Assembly: GCA_001689535.1 (NCBI GenBank) | Contig: LUJP01000064.1 | Coordinates: 1-25,706 of the forward strand | From: Bacteroidales bacterium M5 | GTDB lineage: Bacteria; Bacteroidota; Bacteroidia; Bacteroidales; Muribaculaceae | Reading direction: 5' to 3' | Length of the DNA: 25,706 bases | Shown: in pieces, positions 9,001 to 16,658 of the stretch | How the letters are laid out: each line of letters starts with the position of its first letter | How positions within the stretch are numbered: position 1 is the stretch's first letter | Program-made: the position numbers and the translations under genes | Notes under the pieces: model-generated | The model's input: the letters and a program-made list of their open reading frames with translations, nothing else | Told to the model about the DNA's origin: nothing | Database searches by the model: none

Positions 9001-9966
9001 ATGGACATCACACTCTCACATGCCGACATTCGCCGGGCGCTCGAAAGCGCCTACGGCGAATGTCGCACTGTTTCCGGAGGAAAGAATGCCGATTATATTC
9101 CATATCTTTCCAATATCAATCCCGAACTTTTCGGAATAAGCATAACACTTCTTGACGGCACCACTTTCAAGATAGGCGACACCGACTTCCGGTTCGGAAT
9201 CGAATCGATTTCGAAAGTACTCACGGCTATTCTCGTCCTCAACAGCTGGGGATCGCAGGCTCTTCTCGCCCGGATCGGGGCTGATGCCACCGGCCTCCCC
9301 TTCAACTCCATATTCGCCATGCTGCTCGACAACGACAGGCCATCCACACCGCTTGTCAATGCCGGAGCTATTTCCACATGTTCCCTTGTGCGCCCGCAGG
9401 GCGATCCGGATGGAAAATGGAAGGCCATTACTGACAACGTGACTGCCCTGTGCGGCTCTGAGGCCCCACTTATACAGGAACTGTACCAGTCGGAATCAGC
9501 AACCAATTACAACAACCGCGCCATCGCCTGGATGCTGAAAAACTTCAACCGCATCTACGACGATGTGGAGATGAGCCTTGATCTTTACACGCGCCAGTGT
9601 TCGCTTGGCGTAAATGCCCAGCAGCTTTCTGTGTGCGCGGCAACCATTGCCGCCGATGGAGTGAATCCCGTCACCGGCAAACGCGCATTTGCCAAGGGGC
9701 TCATGCCGAAAATCGTCTCCCTGATAGCCACGGAAGGGTTTTATCAAAGTACCGGCGACTGGCTGTATACTTCAGGTCTTCCCGCGAAGAGCGGCGTTGG
9801 AGGAGGCGTTATGGGTGTGCTTCCCGGCGTTATGGGTATTGCGGCGTTTGCCCCGCCTCTTGATGCGGCTGGCAATTCCGTTAAAGCCCAGGCTGCGATA
9901 AAATCAATAATGAACAGGCTTTCGATTGGCGTTTTCAACGGAAACAATATAAAAATAGTTCCCTGA
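9001..9966 (+). CDS. glsA: Glutaminase (serine-dependent beta-lactamase-like fold), 321 aa
   Basis: Glutaminase hydrolyses L-glutamine to L-glutamate and ammonia in the cytosol, feeding nitrogen metabolism and, in some gut bacteria, acid resistance. Visible family motifs are ADYIPYLSNINPELFGISI (30-48), the catalytic SxxK (S69-I-S-K72 in FGIESISKV), GLPFNS (98-103), the substrate-binding LVNAGAI (118-124), NNRAIAW, YTRQCSLGVNAQQL, DGVNPVTGKR and the glycine-rich LPAKSGVGGGVMGVLPG. Length is normal (about 305-330 aa). The residue before the catalytic serine is Glu rather than the common Gln. The ATG lies 13 bp after htpG, so the two are probably co-transcribed, although no functional link is obvious. 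It converges on the solute-binding protein gene with a 21-bp gap that shows no terminator. Confidence 0.95.
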   Translation: MDITLSHADIRRALESAYGECRTVSGGKNADYIPYLSNINPELFGISITLLDGTTFKIGDTDFRFGIESISKVLTAILVLNSWGSQALLARIGADATGLPFNSIFAMLLDNDRPSTPLVNAGAISTCSLVRPQGDPDGKWKAITDNVTALCGSEAPLIQELYQSESATNYNNRAIAWMLKNFNRIYDDVEMSLDLYTRQCSLGVNAQQLSVCAATIAADGVNPVTGKRAFAKGLMPKIVSLIATEGFYQSTGDWLYTSGLPAKSGVGGGVMGVLPGVMGIAAFAPPLDAAGNSVKAQAAIKSIMNRLSIGVFNGNNIKIVP

Positions 9967-9987
9967 TTCATCATGAGACGCTGACGA

Positions 9988-10815
9988 TTATATGCCGTAT
10001 CTCCTTAAAAGATCCTTATACCCGTCAGTCTGCTTATATCGCTTAATCATGGAGTTGACACTGTCTGTCAACTCCATTTCTTTTTTCCGGAGAGCCCATG
10101 TCTGAAACTGGGTAAAGGATATGGCGGTGGACACATCTATACCCGGATATTCCCCGGCAAGCCTCAGGGCCGTCTTTTCATTTACCACCGCAAGAGGAAT
10201 GTCACCGACCGCAACCATCATCACAAGTTGCTCGGAACCGTAATCCGGGTCCTCTTTCACAAGTATTGTATCGCCGATTTCAGCGGATAGATTGCGCAGA
10301 CGCATTGCCGAAGGCGAACCGGACGTCACCCATACTTCCCTGCCGGCCAGATCAAGCTGCGAGGATACTTCGGCGTTTCCTAAAGAATCTTTTTTCTGCA
10401 CCAGCACCTGCTTATCAAGATAGACCGGTTCGGTAAAAACCACATTTTCCGAAGCCTCGGCTGTGGCAGCGATATCACTCACCACAATATCATACAGGCC
10501 GTTCTCCAGGCCTTCGATAGAGCTCCCCGGGGTGGTGACTGGATGGAATTTTACTTTCAGACCATTTGCTGTCGCCATTCCCCTTATCATATCATAATTG
10601 AAGCCACCCAATGTGTCGTCGTAGGTAAACAATGACATCGGGCCATAATCTATGGCCACATCCAAAGTGTCGCCGCCCGACGGCTTCGTCCCGGCTTTCG
10701 AAAACGGCGACGGGATGCTGCAAGTACGAATAAGCCACATTGTGATGAAGGCAGCCAGAAGCAATCCCAGATAAAGCGACAGCCGTCCGGTTCCTATTCC
10801 TTTAAGTTTCTTCAT
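9988..10815 (-). CDS. Membrane-anchored family-3 solute-binding protein, 275 aa
   Basis: Residues 12-31 form one hydrophobic segment after a short basic N-terminus and act as an uncleaved anchor. A Cys at 32 does not sit in a good lipobox. From about residue 50 the protein resembles periplasmic amino-acid-type binding proteins (SBP_bac_3): LDVAIDYGPM, GGFNYDMIRGMATANGL, then LENGLYDIVVSDIAATAEASENVVFTEPVYLDKQVLV (102-138) and a C-terminal YKQTDGYKDLLRRYGI-like end. The fold also occurs as the N-terminal half of MltF lytic transglycosylases, but no SLT catalytic domain follows here. No ABC permease or ATPase is adjacent. It lies 9 bp after the porin gene and is probably co-transcribed with it. 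The ligand is unknown. Confidence 0.85.
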   Translation of the reverse strand: MKKLKGIGTGRLSLYLGLLLAAFITMWLIRTCSIPSPFSKAGTKPSGGDTLDVAIDYGPMSLFTYDDTLGGFNYDMIRGMATANGLKVKFHPVTTPGSSIEGLENGLYDIVVSDIAATAEASENVVFTEPVYLDKQVLVQKKDSLGNAEVSSQLDLAGREVWVTSGSPSAMRLRNLSAEIGDTILVKEDPDYGSEQLVMMVAVGDIPLAVVNEKTALRLAGEYPGIDVSTAISFTQFQTWALRKKEMELTDSVNSMIKRYKQTDGYKDLLRRYGI

Positions 10816-10824
10816 CAGAATGAA

Positions 10825-12843
10825 TCAATCGGCAAAATCCACGGAAATTCCAAGACGGAACGTGCGCGGATTCATGGGATAATGAGGCATCGAGAAATAA
10901 TTCTTTCCGGTAAGCCCCTGATTAATATGATCCATCACAACGAAGAAACGGGCTTTCTTAAGCTTCATGTTCGCATAAAGGCTCATATAGGGATAATTGC
11001 CCACCTTGGTCTCATGCTGGTTATAGAAAGCCATAGTTGCCGGCTGATAACCCGGAGCATAATATTTTGTGTAATAATCGCAATCAACTCCGAACTGCAC
11101 ATGAAGCACCCGGGCCACGGTAAACAGCAGATAAAGATTGCTGTAGATTGAAAACTTCGGTAGGGAAACCACGTTTTCATCGCTCGACGTCTGATAAGTA
11201 AGTTTGTTTCTCCAGTTAAGGATGCCAACGCTGAAATTCTGCTCGAGTGAAGCATTGAATACCTGAACGCTCCCGCCATGCTGCACAGGCATGCAATCGG
11301 AATTGAAATAGATGAGATTCTGCACGTTCTGTGCGCTTACGGAGAGAGATGTGCCGGTATGGGGAATATCAATCCGGCCTCCGAAACGCAGACGGCGCGT
11401 CTTTCCAAAATCATTTGACCATATAAAATGGTTGCTTACATACTGGCGCATCAGCAGTGGAGCAGTGCGATTGGAAAAATGGCCGAATCCAGTCACTGTC
11501 ACGGAATCGCCCAAAAGGCGGAAGCGGGTAGAAACATTGCCGTTTACAATAACCTCGCCAGCAGCCTCCCCGGCCACTCCTATCTTACCGTCTACATCGT
11601 ATCTCAGCAGCGCCCCTCTCTGTTTTGTAAGCTGCACGCCGGCCCAGAGATAATTCTCTGTAGGCTCTGCTTTTAACTTTGAATCAAAAGGATATGGTGT
11701 AAGCCCTTCGGGACGAAGCGCTCCGCTGAGCGCTATCGAATCCTCCACTTGACGGAAACGTCGCATCTCATGTGTGAGATAAGCGGCCAGTCCGGCCTTG
11801 GCGTATTTGTGGAATCCTTCAAGAAGCGATATTCCAAGAGTGTTGGAAATGGAATAATATTTCGTGAACTCGTCAGTGCCCTCACTGTTGAAATAATGAT
11901 TCTTCCAAAACTCCTTCTCCTGAGCGGAATTGGTGTTCAGGAATTTATGATTTGAATTTCGGTAATCGAACGTCCACACGAAACTTGTCACAGGAATATA
12001 TGTGCGGTGTTCTACCGTATCGCCCGGTATGGTGTCACTTGGAGGCGTCACGTGCCAATATCCCACCTTGTAACGATGATTCATATAGAACTCACCGCCA
12101 CGCAAGCGGTTATGCGCGTCGGAAAGATTCGTAGGGATGGTTTTGGTGTCGACCGAAGTCTGACCACCCTGAACCTGGGCAGGATCGGTAATATACAAGT
12201 CGTCCGTAATTCCGCCGTTTTCTTTATTCAGGCTGTTATAGTGATTGAAGAATGCCTGTCCTTCATATCTGTCGCCTATATAGCTGGCCGAGAATCCCCA
12301 CGTGAAATTCTTTACACTCTGATTGGCGTATGACCCCTTTGAATAGATATAATCCACATTGGCACCAATCTGCAGTTTGCTGTTGACGTTGCCTGAAAAC
12401 GTTCCGGTGAGACGGTCCTGGGTCGTTTCACGTCCGCCGCCAGTGGAATAGCTGAGAAGGGTCATGGGAATGCGGGTATTGTAAAACCGGTGGTTTCCCT
12501 GCATCGGCAGCCATGCCAGAAGAGCATCACGGAAAAAGAAGTCGCTCATCGGCGCCCTCTCATCAAAAATCATATTTATACCCTCGCATCCGTAATTACC
12601 TGTAGATGCATAAGCTATGGAAGGAGAATACGGATTGACTACTCTGAAATAATTATATAATGTGGTATCTATGGTCGAAGGGGTATGAAGCCCAAGAGGG
12701 GACAAAAGTTCCCAGGCATAGCTTGGAGCTACAACTGTCTTATTCGGCTTGGATGTGGATACAGGCAATGACTGTGGTCTGCTCTGAGCTTCCAGACCGG
12801 CGGCCACACTCACTGCGCACGCTAATATATAGAGCTTTTTCAT
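10825..12843 (-). CDS. Putative outer-membrane porin-like beta-barrel protein, 672 aa
   Basis: A signal peptide (MKKLYILACAVSVAAGLEAQ) is followed by a mature region rich in alternating aromatic and polar strands, with many Tyr/Asn/Gly residues. It ends in RLGISVDFAD, a beta-barrel-like C-terminus. Composition and layout resemble the Bacteroidetes 'putative porin' (Porin_10) family; this is recognition by likeness, not alignment. It would sit in the outer membrane and may pass small solutes. The reading frame is open further upstream to 12942, but the MKK signal peptide at 12843 is the sensible start. The upstream extension would also cover its own promoter box at 12892-12899. The next gene downstream is an anchored binding protein 9 bp away. 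There is no TonB box or plug domain, so it is not a TonB-dependent receptor. Confidence 0.82.
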   Translation of the reverse strand: MKKLYILACAVSVAAGLEAQSRPQSLPVSTSKPNKTVVAPSYAWELLSPLGLHTPSTIDTTLYNYFRVVNPYSPSIAYASTGNYGCEGINMIFDERAPMSDFFFRDALLAWLPMQGNHRFYNTRIPMTLLSYSTGGGRETTQDRLTGTFSGNVNSKLQIGANVDYIYSKGSYANQSVKNFTWGFSASYIGDRYEGQAFFNHYNSLNKENGGITDDLYITDPAQVQGGQTSVDTKTIPTNLSDAHNRLRGGEFYMNHRYKVGYWHVTPPSDTIPGDTVEHRTYIPVTSFVWTFDYRNSNHKFLNTNSAQEKEFWKNHYFNSEGTDEFTKYYSISNTLGISLLEGFHKYAKAGLAAYLTHEMRRFRQVEDSIALSGALRPEGLTPYPFDSKLKAEPTENYLWAGVQLTKQRGALLRYDVDGKIGVAGEAAGEVIVNGNVSTRFRLLGDSVTVTGFGHFSNRTAPLLMRQYVSNHFIWSNDFGKTRRLRFGGRIDIPHTGTSLSVSAQNVQNLIYFNSDCMPVQHGGSVQVFNASLEQNFSVGILNWRNKLTYQTSSDENVVSLPKFSIYSNLYLLFTVARVLHVQFGVDCDYYTKYYAPGYQPATMAFYNQHETKVGNYPYMSLYANMKLKKARFFVVMDHINQGLTGKNYFSMPHYPMNPRTFRLGISVDFAD

Positions 12844-12891
12844 TTCAAGAATTGGCATATAGGCGCATATATAGATATGATTCGATTGATG

Positions 12892-12899
12892 CAAATATA
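12892..12899 (-). promoter_or_regulatory. -7 box for the porin operon
   Basis: On the minus strand the sequence reads TATATTTG, a full TAnnTTTG match, about 48 bp before the porin ATG. No TTG-type -33 element sits at the usual spacing; that region overlaps the -7 box of the divergent ugd promoter. Confidence 0.6.
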
Positions 12900-12921
12900 C
12901 GCAAAAATCGCGTGATTTATG

Positions 12922-12929
12922 TATCTTTG
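12922..12929 (+). promoter_or_regulatory. -7 box for ugd
   Basis: TATCTTTG fully matches TAnnTTTG and ends 27 bp before the ugd ATG, giving a short leader of about 20 nt. The expected -33 position falls at the edge of the porin -7 box and has no TTG. Confidence 0.65.
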
Positions 12930-12956
12930 CGGTGAAAACCAAATTGACACCGACAC

Positions 12957-14270
12957 ATGAATATAGTAGTGGTAGGAACCGGCTATGTGGGACTCGTTTC
13001 CGGAGCGTGTTTCGCCGAAGTAGGCATCGACGTTACATGCGTTGATATAGATGCTGAAAAAATCGCTGCTCTTAAAGAAGGGAAAGTCCCAATATATGAA
13101 CCCGGTCTTGAAAACCTTGTGATAAGGAACATGCAGCAGGGACGCCTGCACTTCACCACAGATCTCTCTGAGTGCATCCACGATGCGGAAGTTGTGTTCT
13201 GCGCCGTAGGCACTCCCCCTGACGAGGACGGCTCCGCCGATCTCTCCTACGTGCGTCAGGTAGCCCGTGAATTCGGAGATTCAATAAACCGCTATACGAT
13301 ATTCGTAACTAAGAGCACCGTTCCCGTCGGAACCTCAAAAATCGTCGAGGCTGAGATTCTCAATAGCCTTTCGCGGCGCGGTATCGATGTTGAATTCGAA
13401 GTTGCCTCCAACCCTGAATTCCTGAAGGAAGGAGCTGCTATAAAAGACTTTATGTCGCCCGACAGGGTGGTAATTGGCTGCGAGAGTCCAAGAGCCAGAA
13501 AAGTAATGGAACGCCTCTACCGCCCTTTCCTCCTCAACAATTTCCGCGTGATATTCATGGACATAGCTTCTGCCGAAATGACCAAATATGCGGCCAACTC
13601 CATGCTCGCCACGCGAATATCTTTTATGAACGACATTGCAAACCTATGCGAGCTTGTGGGTGCCGATGTCAACATGGTGCGCAAAGGTATCGGAGCCGAC
13701 GACCGCATAGGCCGGAAATTCCTATATGCCGGCTGCGGATACGGCGGAAGCTGTTTCCCGAAAGATGTCAAGGCCCTTGCCAACACCGGCCGCGCCCACG
13801 GCTATGAGATGAAGGTGATAGAGGCTGTGGAGGAAGTTAATGAACGGCAGAAAGGAATAGTATTCCGCAAAATAGAGCGTGCGCTGGGTTCCGACCTGCG
13901 TGGACGGAAAATAGCTATATGGGGCCTGGCCTTCAAGCCCGAAACAGACGACATGCGCTGCGCGCCGTCGCTTGTGGTAATAGAAAATCTGCTCAAATCC
14001 GGAGCCTCGGTCACCGTCTACGATCCTGTGGCTATGGATGAATGCCGCAGAAGAATAGGCAATGTCGTGGAGTATGCCCGCGATATGTATGATGCCGCCA
14101 ACGATGCCGACGCAGTAGCATTGCTTACGGAATGGAAACAGTTCAGAGTGCCGTCATGGAGAGTGCTCTCCAAGGCTATGCGCGGAAATCTGATTGTGGA
14201 CGGCCGCAATATCTACGACCCCGTTGAACTCGCCGACGAAGGATTTGACTACCATTGTATAGGTAAATAA
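12957..14270 (+). CDS. ugd: UDP-glucose 6-dehydrogenase, 437 aa
   Basis: The enzyme oxidises UDP-glucose to UDP-glucuronate with two NAD+, supplying an acidic sugar for capsule or other surface glycans. The N-terminal Rossmann motif is VGTGYVG (6-12, Gly7, Gly9, Gly12). Other hallmarks are STVPVGT (120-126), ASNPEFLKEGAAIKDFMSPDR (150-170), the conserved lysine K210 in EMTKYAANSMLATRISFMNE-like context (D in place of E here), and the catalytic cysteine C266 in GYGGSCFPKD. The C-terminal UDP-binding domain with AFKPETDDMR is complete. Length is normal. GDP-mannose dehydrogenase is a related alternative, but the motifs fit UDP-glucose better. A DegT aminotransferase gene follows after 24 bp, pointing to nucleotide-sugar supply. 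Confidence 0.94.
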   Translation: MNIVVVGTGYVGLVSGACFAEVGIDVTCVDIDAEKIAALKEGKVPIYEPGLENLVIRNMQQGRLHFTTDLSECIHDAEVVFCAVGTPPDEDGSADLSYVRQVAREFGDSINRYTIFVTKSTVPVGTSKIVEAEILNSLSRRGIDVEFEVASNPEFLKEGAAIKDFMSPDRVVIGCESPRARKVMERLYRPFLLNNFRVIFMDIASAEMTKYAANSMLATRISFMNDIANLCELVGADVNMVRKGIGADDRIGRKFLYAGCGYGGSCFPKDVKALANTGRAHGYEMKVIEAVEEVNERQKGIVFRKIERALGSDLRGRKIAIWGLAFKPETDDMRCAPSLVVIENLLKSGASVTVYDPVAMDECRRRIGNVVEYARDMYDAANDADAVALLTEWKQFRVPSWRVLSKAMRGNLIVDGRNIYDPVELADEGFDYHCIGK

Positions 14271-14294
14271 AGAATCAACCAAAATAAATCCGAT

Positions 14295-15425
14295 ATGGAA
14301 AATTGGATAAAACTGTCGCTTCCCCATAAAAGCGGCACCGAAATGAAATATATAGAACAGGCTTTTGCCGATGACTGGTTCGTTCCATTGGGCCCGAACG
14401 TAGACGAATTCGAACGTCGTCTCTCTGAATTTGTCGGCGGACGGCCGGTTGTGGCCCTTTCGGCCGGAACGGCAGCAATCCATCTTGGGCTTGTTATGCT
14501 GGGGGTACAGCCCGGCGACGAAGTGATATGCCAGTCACTGACCTTCGCCGCCTCTGCCAATCCTATAAAATATTGCGGAGCAAAACCGGTATTCGTGGGT
14601 AGCGAATCGGAAACATGGAATATGTCGCCCGACATCTTGCGCCAGGCGATAGACGACCGCATAAAACGCACCGGACGCAAGCCCAAGGCCATCATTGCGG
14701 TAGACCTTTACGGAATGCCGGCACGCCTTGACGAGATTGCCGCCATTGCGGCTGAATATGAGATTCCACTTTTGGAAGACTCGGCCGAGGCAATGGGATC
14801 GACACTTGACGGCAAAATGTGCGGCACCTTCGGAGAATACGGCGCCATGAGTTTCAACGGCAACAAAATGATAACCACTTCCGGTGGTGGCGCCCTTATC
14901 TGCCCCAACGAGGAAGCTGCTGCCAGAGTGAAATTCCTGGCCACTCAGGCACGCGAAAACCGCCCCTATTATTACCATGAAGTGATAGGTTACAATTACA
15001 GGTTATCCAACATCAGCGCGGGCATAGGAATCGGCCAGCTTGAAACTATAGAGAGTCGGCTTGCCCGCAGACGCGAAATCCACGATATATATAGCCGTGA
15101 ACTCGCAGGGGTAGCTTGTGTGAAAGTCCTCGACAACCCGTCACAACGTTTCAATTCAAACTTCTGGCTCACCACAATACTTCTTGACAGCAACTCTCCC
15201 CTTACTCCGGATGAGCTTCGCCTGCGGCTGGCTGAAAGACATATTGAAACAAGATTACTATGGCGCCCGATGGACATGCAGCCTGTGTTTGCCGACTGCC
15301 CTGCCTATGGCGACGGGCTGGACCGCGAATTGTTTGAAAGCGGACTATGCCTGCCAAGCGGCTCCTCACTGACTGATACTGAAGTATCCCGCGTAATCGA
15401 AGCCTTGAAAGAAGCTCTCGGATAA
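14295..15425 (+). CDS. DegT/DnrJ/EryC1-family PLP-dependent sugar aminotransferase, 376 aa
   Basis: The protein looks like nucleotide-sugar aminotransferases of the DegT/DnrJ/EryC1 (ArnB/PglE) type, which use PLP and glutamate to convert a keto sugar to an amino sugar in the cytosol. Visible features are ALSAGTAAIHL (54-64, phosphate-binding region), LTFAASANPIKYCGAKPVF (82-100), the cofactor-stacking EDSAEAMGS (161-169) and the PLP lysine K191 in SFNGNKMITTSGGGAL, close to the PglE pattern. YNYRLSNISAGIGIGQLE follows. Length is typical. The keto-sugar substrate cannot be told, because no dehydratase gene is adjacent. It is co-oriented with ugd at 24 bp, so probably one operon. It converges on rpmH. 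Confidence 0.92.
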   Translation: MENWIKLSLPHKSGTEMKYIEQAFADDWFVPLGPNVDEFERRLSEFVGGRPVVALSAGTAAIHLGLVMLGVQPGDEVICQSLTFAASANPIKYCGAKPVFVGSESETWNMSPDILRQAIDDRIKRTGRKPKAIIAVDLYGMPARLDEIAAIAAEYEIPLLEDSAEAMGSTLDGKMCGTFGEYGAMSFNGNKMITTSGGGALICPNEEAAARVKFLATQARENRPYYYHEVIGYNYRLSNISAGIGIGQLETIESRLARRREIHDIYSRELAGVACVKVLDNPSQRFNSNFWLTTILLDSNSPLTPDELRLRLAERHIETRLLWRPMDMQPVFADCPAYGDGLDRELFESGLCLPSGSSLTDTEVSRVIEALKEALG

Positions 15426-15456
15426 CACTTAAGAGAATCCAAATTATTAATTAAGC

Positions 15457-15489
15457 TAGCTAATTTAGCTATAATAGCTAAGTTAGCTA
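15457..15489. repeat. Four TAGCTA palindromes on a 9-bp period forming a long hairpin
   Basis: TAGCTA occurs at 15457, 15466, 15475 and 15484, each followed by a different 3-base spacer. Bases 15457-15471 can pair with 15475-15489 as a 15-bp stem with one G-U pair and a TAA loop. It sits between the convergent aminotransferase and rpmH genes. It could end transcription from either side, but neither arm is followed by a good T run. Confidence 0.75.
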
Positions 15490-15520
15490 ACTCTCTATAT
15501 TGAACCAATTTATACAAGGA

Positions 15521-15562
15521 AAGCTGCATCATAGCCAAGCTACGACACAGCTTCATATTTTT
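15521..15562 (+). terminator. Weak terminator candidate for the ugd-aminotransferase operon
   Basis: An outer stem AAGCTG/CAGCTT encloses an inner TAGC-CAA-GCTA hairpin with a 5x5 internal loop between them. Five bases later it is followed by TTTTT (15558-15562). The structure is discontinuous, so the call is tentative. Confidence 0.3.
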
Positions 15563-15580
15563 CTATCGAAACAAGAATGA

Positions 15581-15736
15581 TTATTTGCTTGCTATAGAGC
15601 AGCTAACGGTAAGGCGAGCACGTCCTTTGGCACGACGGCGAGCAAGAACCTTGCGGCCGTTGGCGGTTGACATTCTTTCACGGAAACCATGCTTGTTTAT
15701 TCTCTTCTTGTTGGAGGGTTGGAATGTTCTTTTCAT
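15581..15736 (-). CDS. rpmH: 50S ribosomal protein L34, 51 aa
   Basis: The small frame translates to a very basic protein that starts MKRTFQPSNKKRINKHGFRE and continues RMSTANGRKVLARRRAKGRA, the hallmark L34 sequence (KRTFQPS, HGFRxRM, NGRxVLxxRRxKGR). L34 is a structural protein of the large ribosomal subunit. The family is usually 44-53 aa, so this one is complete. It ends RLTVSCSIASK, a short C-terminal tail beyond the conserved core, as in other Bacteroidetes. A good promoter lies 45 bp upstream. The rnpA or dnaA genes that neighbour rpmH in many bacteria are absent here. Confidence 0.96.
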   Translation of the reverse strand: MKRTFQPSNKKRINKHGFRERMSTANGRKVLARRRAKGRARLTVSCSIASK

Positions 15737-15780
15737 TGCCGTATCTGTTTATTCGTTTTGTTATTTCGCTTTTTGAGCTG

Positions 15781-15812
15781 CAAATTTAACCAAAACTTTT
15801 AAACCGCGCAAC
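15781..15812 (-). promoter_or_regulatory. rpmH promoter
   Basis: On the minus strand the -7 box TAAATTTG (15788-15781) fully matches TAnnTTTG, and GTTGC at 15812-15808 gives a -33 TTG with 20-bp spacing. This is the same arrangement as the gyrA promoter. The leader would be about 40 nt. Confidence 0.75.
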
Positions 15813-15900
15813 TCCCCAACTCCTATTTTTCCGATTTTCTGTAAAAGAAATATACGGGGATCAGTAGTTCACCAACCGATAATTGGCAGAATCAAATATG

Positions 15901-16404
15901 TCATTCGGCATATTCGCTCTCAACTTTTGATGTCCACTCGGCAATCCGGCGGTCCGTGAGATCGCTGTGATTATTTTCATCAAGCACGAGGCCCACTATC
16001 TTGTCATCAATCTGTGCGCCGGTATGCTCATAGTCATATCCCAGCGCATTGAAATCGCCAATCATACGGGCTCCCGTCGGCTTGAAAACCCGGTAAATCT
16101 CCCCCACGGCATTGCAGAAAGTATCGCGCATGGTATCATCACCGCAACCAAATACTGCCACCGTCTTTCCTTTGAGTGACAATGCTTTTACGCCGTCAAG
16201 AAATGATGCCATATCATCCTGCACTTCACCCGGGCCCCATGTGGACGACCCGACAAGAATAAGGTCATACTGACCCAGACCGGATGGAGCCGCATCTGCC
16301 ACATTGTGCACGTCGGCCGATTCCACGCCCATTACTTTTGCTATTTTACCGGCGACCTCAGCAGTGGTGCCTGTGGTCGAACCATAAAAAATTCCGATTT
16401 TCAT
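15901..16404 (-). CDS. fldA: Flavodoxin, 167 aa
   Basis: Flavodoxin is a small FMN protein that carries single electrons in the cytosol, often replacing ferredoxin under low iron. The FMN-phosphate loop is GSTTGTT (8-14) in KIGIFYGSTTGTTAEVAGKI. The 50s loop has SSTWGPGE with the stacking Trp, and the third loop reads FGCGDDTMRDTFCNAVG. The length and the extra C-terminal strand region fit long-chain flavodoxins. In the third loop the classical GDQxxY tyrosine that stacks on the flavin is absent. The ATG at 16404 (MKIGIFYG) is the family start; the open frame upstream to 16482 adds an unrelated tail. It is divergent from purH across about 250 bp. No Fur-like site was recognised. Confidence 0.93.
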   Translation of the reverse strand: MKIGIFYGSTTGTTAEVAGKIAKVMGVESADVHNVADAAPSGLGQYDLILVGSSTWGPGEVQDDMASFLDGVKALSLKGKTVAVFGCGDDTMRDTFCNAVGEIYRVFKPTGARMIGDFNALGYDYEHTGAQIDDKIVGLVLDENNHSDLTDRRIAEWTSKVESEYAE

Positions 16405-16601
16405 AAGAACTGTTTTTTGAACTAACTTATCAACAATCGAGTAGGAGTATTGGTTCTTAGAGCCTGTTTCATAATCCGCCACGCATGAATCCGACGCCAG
16501 TCAACATTTCTGAAAAGAGATAAAGCACACTAAAAAAGATGAAATTTCCACCTCAGCACCATAATTTATAAATAAGCGGGTGGAATTACGCTGAAATTTA
16601 G

Positions 16602-16609
16602 TAATTTTG
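16602..16609 (+). promoter_or_regulatory. -7 box for the purH-mre operon
   Basis: TAATTTTG fully matches TAnnTTTG and lies about 50 bp before the purH ATG. No TTG is seen at the usual -33 spacing. It is the only good box found upstream of purH; none was seen between purH and mreB, so it may drive the whole cluster. Confidence 0.6.
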
Positions 16610-16658
16610 CACTCGTAAAAAATAAAACCGATTATTAAGAAGCAATTTGACTAATACA

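Noticed and set aside
9967..9987. Terminator between convergent glsA and the binding-protein gene
   Set aside because: The gap is only 21 bp and shows no stem followed by T residues.
12844..12942. Longer start for the porin
   Set aside because: It would bury the signal peptide inside the protein and include the -7 box.
15457..15489. CRISPR array
   Set aside because: Repeats are 6 bp with 3-bp spacers; far too short for CRISPR, and no cas genes are present.
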